A DNA stretch of 64,000 nt from Caulobacter rhizosphaerae (GTDB taxonomy: Bacteria > Pseudomonadota > Alphaproteobacteria > Caulobacterales > Caulobacteraceae), in assembly GCF_010977555.1 (NCBI RefSeq), contig NZ_CP048815.1:4766501-4830500 (forward strand), read 5' to 3'. The notes under the pieces were generated by a model. It saw only the letters and a list, made by a program, of their open reading frames with translations, ran no database searches and was not told the origin of the DNA. Both the position numbers and the translations under genes were made by a program. This document shows positions 58,401 through 64,000 of this stretch, piece by piece. Every line of letters begins with the position of its first letter. Position 1 is the first letter of the stretch.

Positions 58401-58622
58401 CCCACCGCGCTTGGCATCGGCACCGGCTCGGAATTCCGCCAGCCGATGGCCGTGGCGGTGATCGGCGGCCTGATCACCTCGACCGTGCTGTCCCTGGTGC
58501 TGGTGCCGGTGGTCTACGAGATCGTCGACGACATCGAGCGCTGGCTCACCCCCAAGCTCTCGCGCATGACCACCCCGCGCGAGGCGGACGGCGGCAGGCT
58601 GTCGCCGGTGGACCGGCTGTAG
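55467..58622 (+). CDS. RND-family efflux pump permease (AcrB/MexB-like, HAE1)
   Basis: The protein has 1051 residues with the usual 12 membrane segments and two large periplasmic loops. The proton-relay residues are present: the double Asp in LVIGILVDDAVVEIEN near 405 and the Lys in MGLAAKNSILLVEYA near 930. The N-terminus has an imperfect peptide repeat, TEHKTGEHKTGELRIS, made by a 15-base tandem duplication (55476-55505). It is the last gene of the operon controlled by the MarR-type repressor. Substrates cannot be predicted. A terminator-like palindrome follows 30 bases after the stop. Confidence 0.94.
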   Translation: MATEHKTGEHKTGELRISAWAIKNPIPVAVLFIALIIAGIGCYMGLPIKQFPNVEFPAVTVTVTQSGAAPGEMETQVTRPIEDAVASISNVKTIRSSVVQGASTTTIEFNLGEDLQKVTDEVRSKVDQTRSLLPREVDEPIVQRLEITSAPIITYAVSAPNMSATELSWFIDDTVTRALQGEKGVAQVARVGGVDREINVIIDPDRMASFGVTAPQLNQALASFSVDAPGGRAKIGGREQTLRVLGAATTVEQLRAITIPVAGGRYVKLTDVAQVGQGAEEERGFARLDGKPVVAFQVMKTRDSSDVAVEDRVKAAVDRLEVKQPGVTFVKIFSTVDETRASFTATEHTLLEGMLLASLVVFLFLREWRATLITAIAMPVSLIPTFAFMAVMGFSLNVVTLLALTLVIGILVDDAVVEIENIEKRVSRGQRPFQAAMEGADSIGLAVVATTFTIVAVFVPVSYMPGTPGQFFKEFGLTVAVAVLFSLVVARLLTPLLAAYFLKPSKDPHPRKPFEGLYRKSLDWALDHRIIAFFLGGLLTVGSLVGSVFLAMIGVLAVGFQPQGNANYYYLKVQGPPGATTADMERTVQAVTTLFRKRPETAHVFAQVGSNIGSGWGGQSGADLRDATITIVLNGKRDLTVTQIKQVVRNSLHDIPDARVNLLGDWGTSDVQTILTAEDGPLLERTAAQIEREMQKLTTVADPRPSSPPSGPEIVIRPKPDEAARLGVSAADIAAIARVATVGDIDANVAKMTQGERRIPIRVRLPADTRADLDALGALRIPTANGGSTRLDTVADLSFQAGPAKIDRFARKRQLTIEADLNNGAQLGQAMSDVNNLPTMKKLPAGVAPAAAGDQEAFIELFTGFAVALLSAVGLVFGVLILLFRSFFKPITILSALPLAISGALVALVVTGQSLSMPSLIGFLMLMGLAAKNSILLVEYAIEQERAGMTQRDAILDACHERARPIIMTTLAMMAGMLPTALGIGTGSEFRQPMAVAVIGGLITSTVLSLVLVPVVYEIVDDIERWLTPKLSRMTTPREADGGRLSPVDRL

Positions 58623-58652
58623 GAGCGCCGTCGACATCCGACTTCGGAAGCG

Positions 58653-58689
58653 AAAACCTCGTCCTTCGACAAGCTCAGGATGAGGTTTT
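58653..58689. terminator. Palindromic repeat acting as likely terminator of the efflux operon
   Basis: AAAACCTCGTCCTTCGAC pairs with AGCTCAGGATGAGGTTTT; the stem is the CCTCATCCTGAGC-type repeat (58657-58685) flanked by A's and T's. It lies 30 bases after the pump gene stop. Confidence 0.75.
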
Positions 58690-58713
58690 CTTACTGCTGG
58701 GCCTGTGAATGGT

Positions 58714-58742
58714 CCTCATCCTGAGCTTGTCGAAGGACGAGG
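58714..58742. repeat. 29-bp palindromic repeat (family CCTCATCCTGAGC), inverted partner
   Basis: CCTCATCCTGAGC then TTGTCGAAGGACGAGG is the exact opposite orientation of the unit at 58657-58685. It is close to the end of the nuclease-like gene at 58774. Confidence 0.8.
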
Positions 58743-58773
58743 ACCACGCATCGCGCTTGAAGATCCGGCCTGC

Positions 58774-59259
58774 CTAGTCCAGCAGCGAATTCACGGTCGG
58801 ACCGCCGGCGGCCTTGGCGCTGATCGGCTCGCACCAGGCGAAGCGGCCGTTCGGACCGTCGGTACGCCGCGCCGCCAGGCCGGCCTCGTACATCTCCTGG
58901 CCCAGGTCGAACCCGTCCAGCTTGACGACCGCCAGCTGGCGATGGAACTCGTCGAAGCCCGCCGCCGGCTCGACGGCGATGTCGCGGGCGTCTTTGATCT
59001 TGGCCCGCACCCAGGCCAGGGTGGCCTGGGCCGCCGTGGCCTCGGCCCAGCAGCGGGCGTCGGGTATGCCTTGCGGCGCATAGGCGTTGGCCAGCCGCAC
59101 GTGCTTGCCGTCGATCACCATGGCGTCGGCGCTCAGCACCCGCACGCGGTCGCCCAGGCCCGGCGGCGGGCTGATGGACGCCGGCGGGTCTGGCGTGCGC
59201 TGGCAAGCTGCGAGCGTGGCGACCGCCAGGGACAGGACGATAGGCTTTGCGCGGATCAA
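58774..59259 (-). CDS. Lipoprotein with a degenerate staphylococcal-nuclease fold
   Basis: The protein has 161 residues. The signal peptide ends in the lipobox LAAC near residue 19. The core RVLSADAMVIDGKHVRLANAYAPQ matches the DGDTxxxxxxxxxRLxxIDAPE stretch of thermonucleases, and EFHRQLAVVKLDG corresponds to KYGRxLAxVxxDG. The Arg of the first strand and the later Arg are kept, but the Asp of DAPE is Tyr and the Glu is Gln, so the metal and general-base residues appear lost. Nuclease activity is therefore unlikely; a binding role is possible. The upstream extension beyond ATG 59259 has no support. Confidence 0.72.
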   Translation of the reverse strand: MIRAKPIVLSLAVATLAACQRTPDPPASISPPPGLGDRVRVLSADAMVIDGKHVRLANAYAPQGIPDARCWAEATAAQATLAWVRAKIKDARDIAVEPAAGFDEFHRQLAVVKLDGFDLGQEMYEAGLAARRTDGPNGRFAWCEPISAKAAGGPTVNSLLD

Positions 59260-59317
59260 CAGGTCACCCCCGATTTCGCGCTCAGGATAACGTGTTCTCG
59301 CCAGACCGGGAACCGGC

Positions 59318-59434
59318 CTAGGCCGGCGTGACCGCGCCGAACAACTGCTCGGCGAAAAGGTCCAGCGCCTTCTACGACAGGCTGGCGTTGTTGAGGATCA
59401 CCACACTGGTCCGGTTGGCGAAGCGATGGCCCTA
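59318..59434 (-). pseudogene. Remnant of a serine-hydrolase-like C-terminus
   Basis: Reading the minus strand gives HRFANRTSVVILNNASLS, then a TAG stop at 59372-59374, then KALDLFAEQLFGAVTPA and a terminal TAG. The peptide has the look of a beta-lactamase-fold C-terminal end (SVVILNNAS). The frame cannot be traced further because copy C of the four-hairpin repeat begins at its 5' edge. Confidence 0.55.
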
Positions 59435-59540
59435 CGGATCGCTTCGCGACCGTCTTCCCCCATAGGGGGAAGAGCCTCGCGCCTAAGGCTCCGCCCCTTA
59501 CGGGGGCGGACAGACCGCGAAGCGGTCAGGTGGGGGCAAG
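59428..59540 (+). repeat. Four-hairpin intergenic repeat, copy C
   Basis: The order of hairpins is the same as in copy A. The first stem is ACGGATCGC/GCGACCGT, where copy B has ACGGACCGC/GCGGCCGT: a C-G pair in B is a T-A pair here, a compensated change. Ends with AGGTGGGGGCAAG. Confidence 0.9.
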
Positions 59541-59559
59541 TGGGGAGCCCCCAAAGCAA

Positions 59560-59587
59560 AAGGCCCCGGAGTTTCCTCCGGGGCCTT
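59560..59587 (-). terminator. Rho-independent terminator of the str operon
   Basis: The perfect 12-base arms AAGGCCCCGGAG and CTCCGGGGCCTT enclose TTTC. In the direction of tuf transcription the stem is followed by TTGCTTT. It lies about 100 bases downstream of the tuf stop codon. Confidence 0.85.
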
Positions 59588-59620
59588 CGCTTGTCTTAGC
59601 CGAAGCTAGATCGTTCGAGG

Positions 59621-59638
59621 TTACTCGACGATCTTGGC
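59621..59638 (-). other. Repeated tuf-like tail (AKIVE-stop)
   Basis: On the minus strand GCC AAG ATC GTC GAG TAA spells AKIVE-stop, the same five residues and stop that end tuf (GCG AAA ATC GTT GAA TAA), with four synonymous third-base differences. It is out of frame with tuf and lies 51 bases beyond its stop. Confidence 0.4.
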
Positions 59639-59640
59639 GC

Positions 59641-59664
59641 GCCAGAAACGCATGCGTTTCTGGC
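59641..59664. repeat. 24-bp perfect palindrome downstream of tuf
   Basis: GCCAGAAACGCA is joined to its exact reverse complement. It lies between the tuf stop codon and the AKIVE-stop repeat. Function unknown; it could fold as a stable hairpin in the tuf 3' untranslated region. Confidence 0.75.
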
Positions 59665-59688
59665 CACTAAGCATGGTCGAGAAAATCG

Positions 59689-60879
<1,191 letters not shown>

Positions 60880-60896
60880 TTTTCTCTAGCTCCGGA

Positions 60897-60933
60897 CCCC
60901 AGAGGGGCCTGCAATTAAAAGGGGATTTCTGGG
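60897..60933. other. Short inverted repeat in the fusA-tuf spacer
   Basis: CCCCAGA at 60897-60903 and TCTGGGG at 60927-60933 are perfect 7-base arms in the 60-base spacer. They could form a hairpin just before the tuf ribosome-binding region. Function unknown. Confidence 0.4.
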
Positions 60934-60939
60934 GTTAGC

Positions 60940-63018
60940 TTAGGCGTACTTCTTGATCACTTCGTCGGCGACGTGTTGCGGCACCGGCTCGTAGTGGTCG
61001 TATTGCATGGTGAACTGGGCGCGGCCCTGGGACATGCCGCGCAGGGTGTTCACATAGCCGAACATGTTGGCCAGCGGCACGAAGGCGTTCACCACCGTGG
61101 CGTTGCCGCGCATGTCCTGGCCCTGGATCATCCCGCGACGGGCGTTCAGGTCGCCGATGACCGAACCCAGGTACTCTTCCGGGGTCACGACCTCGACGGC
61201 CATGATCGGCTCGAGCAGCTTGGGAGCGCCCTTTTCACGCAGTTCCTTGAAGGCGGCGCGCGACGCGATTTCGAACGCCAGCACGCTGGAGTCGACGTCG
61301 TGGTACTTGCCGTCCGTCAGGGTGGCCTTGAAGTCGATCAGCGGGAAGCCGGCCAGCAGGCCGTTGTCCTTGACGGACTCCAGACCCTTCTGGACGCCGG
61401 GGATGTATTCCTTCGGCACCGCGCCGCCGACGATCGAGTTCTCGAACACGAAGCCCGAACCGGGTTCACCGGGTTCGAAAGTGATCATGACGCGAGCGAA
61501 CTGGCCCGTACCGCCGGTCTGCTTCTTGTGGGTGTAGTCGATCTCGGCCTTGCGACCCAGGCTTTCACGATAGGCGACCTGCGGCGCGCCGATGTTGGCT
61601 TCGACCTTGTAGGTGCGCTTGAGGATGTCGATCTTGATGTCCAGGTGCAGTTCGCCCATGCCCTTCAGGATCGTCTGGCCGCTTTCGAAGTCGGTCGAGA
61701 CGGTGAAGGACGGATCCTCGGCGGCCAGCTTGGCCAGGGCGACGCCCAGCTTTTCCTGGTCGGCCTTGGACTTGGGCTCGACGGCGATCTCGATGACCGG
61801 GGCCGGGAATTCCATGCGCTCCAGGATGACCGGCGACTTCAGGGGATCGCACAGGGTGTCACCGGTGCGGGTTTCCTTGAGGCCGGCCAAGGCGACGATG
61901 TCGCCGGCGAAGGCTTCCTTGATGTCTTCGCGGTTGTTGGAGTGCATGAGCAGCATGCGGCCGACGCGCTCGCGCTTGTCGCGCGTGGCGTTCAGCAGGC
62001 TCATGCCAGTTTCCAGCTTGCCCGAATAGATCCGGCAGAAGGTCAGCGAACCAACGAAGGGGTCGTCCATGATCTTGAACGCCAGGACCGACAGCGGCTC
62101 GTCGTCCGAGGCGCGACGCACGACTTCTTCTTCGGTCTTGAAGTCGATGCCCTTGGTCGGCGGGATGTCCACCGGCGAGGGCAGGTAGTCGACGACGGCG
62201 TCCAGGAGCGTCTGCACGCCCTTGTTCTTGAAGGCCGAGCCGCAGAGGATCGGATAGAAGGCGCCGGTCAGCACGGCCTTGCGGATGCACTTCTTCAGCA
62301 CGGCTTCCGAGGGCTCTTCGCCGCCCAGATAGGCTTCCATGGCTTCGTCGTCGAGCTCGACGGCGGCCTCAACCAGGTAAGCGTGAGCTTCCTTGGCCTT
62401 GTCCAGCAGGTCGGCGGGAATCTCTTCGTCACGGAAGTTGGCGCCCAGGGCGTCGTTGTCCCAGATCACGGCCTTCATGCGGACCAGGTCGACCAGGCCG
62501 CTCAGCGAGGATTCCGAACCGATCGGGAACTGGATCGGAACGGCCTTGGCGCCCAGACGGTCGCGGATCGACTCGACCGACTTGTCGAAGTCGGCGCCGA
62601 TCTTGTCCATCTTGTTGACGAAGACGATCCGCGGAACCTTGTACTTGTCGGCCTGACGCCAGACGGTTTCCGTCTGCGGCTCGACGCCGGCGTTGCCGTC
62701 CAGCACCGTCACGGCGCCGTCGAGGACGCGCAGCGAACGCTCGACTTCGATCGTGAAGTCGACGTGTCCGGGGGTGTCGATGATGTTGAGGCGCTTGTCT
62801 TTCCAGAAAGCGGTCGTCGCGGCCGACGTGATGGTGATGCCGCGCTCTTGTTCCTGGTCCATCCAGTCCATGGTCGCGGCGCCGTCGTGGACTTCGCCGA
62901 TCTTGTGCGACTTACCCGTGTAATACAGGATCCGCTCGGTCGTCGTCGTCTTCCCGGCGTCGATGTGCGCCATGATGCCGAAGTTGCGGTAGTCTTCGAT
63001 TTTATGCTGGCGGGCCAT
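60940..63018 (-). CDS. fusA: Elongation factor G
   Basis: The protein has 692 residues. The G domain has [19 protein letters not shown] near residue 17, the switch motif [14 protein letters not shown] near 60, [21 protein letters not shown] near 81, and NKMDKIGAD near 138. Domains II-V follow, with [14 protein letters not shown] and [11 protein letters not shown]. It catalyses translocation of tRNA and mRNA on the ribosome. Its gene follows rpsG after 113 bases that contain a strong hairpin. Confidence 0.98.
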   Translation of the reverse strand: MARQHKIEDYRNFGIMAHIDAGKTTTTERILYYTGKSHKIGEVHDGAATMDWMDQEQERGITITSAATTAFWKDKRLNIIDTPGHVDFTIEVERSLRVLDGAVTVLDGNAGVEPQTETVWRQADKYKVPRIVFVNKMDKIGADFDKSVESIRDRLGAKAVPIQFPIGSESSLSGLVDLVRMKAVIWDNDALGANFRDEEIPADLLDKAKEAHAYLVEAAVELDDEAMEAYLGGEEPSEAVLKKCIRKAVLTGAFYPILCGSAFKNKGVQTLLDAVVDYLPSPVDIPPTKGIDFKTEEEVVRRASDDEPLSVLAFKIMDDPFVGSLTFCRIYSGKLETGMSLLNATRDKRERVGRMLLMHSNNREDIKEAFAGDIVALAGLKETRTGDTLCDPLKSPVILERMEFPAPVIEIAVEPKSKADQEKLGVALAKLAAEDPSFTVSTDFESGQTILKGMGELHLDIKIDILKRTYKVEANIGAPQVAYRESLGRKAEIDYTHKKQTGGTGQFARVMITFEPGEPGSGFVFENSIVGGAVPKEYIPGVQKGLESVKDNGLLAGFPLIDFKATLTDGKYHDVDSSVLAFEIASRAAFKELREKGAPKLLEPIMAVEVVTPEEYLGSVIGDLNARRGMIQGQDMRGNATVVNAFVPLANMFGYVNTLRGMSQGRAQFTMQYDHYEPVPQHVADEVIKKYA

Positions 63019-63075
63019 GGTCTAGCTCTGCGTGACTGCCCGACCCCAAGCTGGGGCGGGGACATTTAAACGTGC

Positions 63076-63108
63076 GGCGCGGGCGGTTTATCTCAAACCG
63101 CCCGCGCC
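63076..63108. promoter_or_regulatory. Strong hairpin in the rpsG-fusA spacer
   Basis: Perfect 14-base arms, GGCGCGGGCGGTTT and its reverse complement, enclose a five-base loop. No T run follows in the direction of transcription (GCACGTTTAAA), so a processing site or partial attenuator is more likely than a full terminator. Confidence 0.65.
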
Positions 63109-63131
63109 TGAAAGAGTGCTGGTAAGAAAGG

Positions 63132-63605
63132 TTACCAGCGGTAGTGCGAGAACGCCCGGTTGGCTTCGGCCATCTTGTGGGTGTCTTCGCGCTTCTTCAC
63201 CGCGGTGCCGCGGTTGTTCGAAGCGTCGAGCAGCTCACCGGCCAGCTTTTCGGTCATGGTGTTTTCGCCACGCTTGCGGGCGGCGGTCACCAGCCAGCGG
63301 ATGGCCAGGGCGCGACGACGGTCCGGACGGACTTCCACCGGCACCTGATAGGTGGCGCCGCCGACGCGGCGCGACCGGACTTCGATCGCCGGGGCGACGT
63401 TGTCCAGGGCGGAGTGGAAGGTCTCAAGCGGACCTTGGTCCTTGCGCTTGTTCTCCAGGATGTCGAAAGCACCATAGATGATGTTTTCGGCGACGGCTTT
63501 TTTGCCCTCGTACATCACGTAGTTCATGAACTTCGTGACAATCAGATCTCCAAACTTGGGATCCGGCAGGACTTGGCGTTTCTCGGCGCGACGGCGGCGG
63601 GACAT
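63132..63605 (-). CDS. rpsG: 30S ribosomal protein S7
   Basis: The protein has 157 residues. [20 protein letters not shown] at the start, [22 protein letters not shown] near residue 27 and [25 protein letters not shown] near 80 are the standard S7 motifs. It nucleates assembly of the 16S 3' domain and, in other bacteria, can repress translation of the str operon. It follows rpsL after 12 bases and precedes fusA after a hairpin-containing spacer. Confidence 0.98.
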   Translation of the reverse strand: MSRRRRAEKRQVLPDPKFGDLIVTKFMNYVMYEGKKAVAENIIYGAFDILENKRKDQGPLETFHSALDNVAPAIEVRSRRVGGATYQVPVEVRPDRRRALAIRWLVTAARKRGENTMTEKLAGELLDASNNRGTAVKKREDTHKMAEANRAFSHYRW

Positions 63606-63617
63606 ACTTCTTCTTCC

Positions 63618-63989
63618 TTACTTCGGACGCTTGGCGCCGTAGAGCGAACGACGCTGCTTACGATCCTTGACACCTTGGGTATCGAGGACGCCGCGCAGGA
63701 TGTGATAACGGACGCCGGGCAAGTCCTTGACGCGGCCGCCGCGGATGAGCACCACCGAGTGCTCCTGCAGGTTGTGGCCTTCGCCCGGAATGTAGCAAAC
63801 GGCTTCGATGCCGGTGGTCAGACGGACCTTGGCGACCTTACGCAGAGCCGAGTTCGGCTTCTTCGGGGTCGTCGTGTAGACGCGGGTGCAAACGCCGCGG
63901 CGTTGGGGGCAGCCCTTCAGGGCGGGCACCTTGTTCCGGACCGGCTTAGGCTGGCGCGGTTTGCGGATGAGCTGGTTGACGGTAGGCAT
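63618..63989 (-). CDS. rpsL: 30S ribosomal protein S12
   Basis: The protein has 123 residues. [20 protein letters not shown] at the start, [15 protein letters not shown] near residue 40 (with the Lys at the streptomycin-resistance position in wild-type form), and [16 protein letters not shown] near 80 are typical. It is the first gene of the str operon in this window; its promoter lies beyond the right edge, since only 11 bases remain upstream of the start. Confidence 0.98.
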   Translation of the reverse strand: MPTVNQLIRKPRQPKPVRNKVPALKGCPQRRGVCTRVYTTTPKKPNSALRKVAKVRLTTGIEAVCYIPGEGHNLQEHSVVLIRGGRVKDLPGVRYHILRGVLDTQGVKDRKQRRSLYGAKRPK

Positions 63990-64000
63990 TAAGTCTCTGC

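Overview
The DNA is very GC-rich and has the gene repertoire of a free-living, aerobic alphaproteobacterium of the Caulobacter/Phenylobacterium type (Caulobacterales). The evidence is a str operon ordered rpsL-rpsG-fusA-tuf, an ethylmalonyl-CoA mutase, NodT-family efflux, a Tad-type pseudopilin pair, an ECF42 sigma factor with DGPF proteins, several hybrid histidine kinases and several cyclic-di-GMP proteins. The genus is inferred from protein resemblance alone. No phage, integrase, transposase or CRISPR array is visible, so this reads as chromosomal core plus lineage-specific genes.

Layout. 1-5.9 kb: the end of a PAS-GGDEF-EAL protein, a GlsB-type membrane protein, an EmrA/EmrB-like efflux pair and a PLP aminotransferase. 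5.9-8.2 kb: a nitric-oxide defence locus, with a group III truncated globin overlapping flavohaemoglobin hmp, divergent from nsrR and with an NsrR-type operator between them. 8.2-18.2 kb: a TPR-like hybrid kinase, an SDR enzyme, a diguanylate cyclase, an AHSA1 protein, an extensin-like peptidase-fold protein, an MFS transporter, ethylmalonyl-CoA mutase and a DUF962 protein. 18.4-24.2 kb: an XRE regulator, a PilZ protein, a degenerate glucokinase, TadE/TadG-like proteins and an unusual Phd-antitoxin/PAS fusion next to two strong palindromes. 24.2-27 kb: an ECF42 cluster whose two transcription units carry matching promoter-like elements. 27.3-33.9 kb: an alpha/beta hydrolase, tRNA-Met(CAU), a glycosyltransferase, a PQQ sugar dehydrogenase, membrane proteins, an L-2-hydroxyglutarate oxidase-like enzyme and an orphan ParD-like protein. 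34-48.4 kb: catabolism, with a fused indolepyruvate ferredoxin oxidoreductase and divergent Lrp regulator, pirin, adenine deaminase, acyl-CoA ligase, FadB-like protein and a serine hydrolase. 48.4-58.6 kb: a PAS hybrid kinase, a double-TetR protein and a marR-nodT-MFP-RND efflux operon with a MarR operator. 58.6-64 kb: a degenerate nuclease-like lipoprotein, a gene remnant and the str operon, which runs off the right edge.

Intergenic structure is rich. At least four families of short palindromic repeats recur. The most striking is a four-hairpin element of about 110 bp present three times (30.7, 51.9 and 59.5 kb), in which sequence differences between copies preserve base pairing. Other noteworthy signals are the Phd-PAS regulator with its palindromes, the duplicated ECF42 promoter, three enzyme homologues that have lost key residues (glucokinase-like, DegT-like and nuclease-like), and a tuf-like tail repeated downstream of tuf.

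Functionally the genes fall into independent small units: c-di-GMP signalling, NO detoxification, efflux, fatty- and amino-acid catabolism, and translation. No single island unites them. All functional names rest on motifs recognised by eye; no database search was run.
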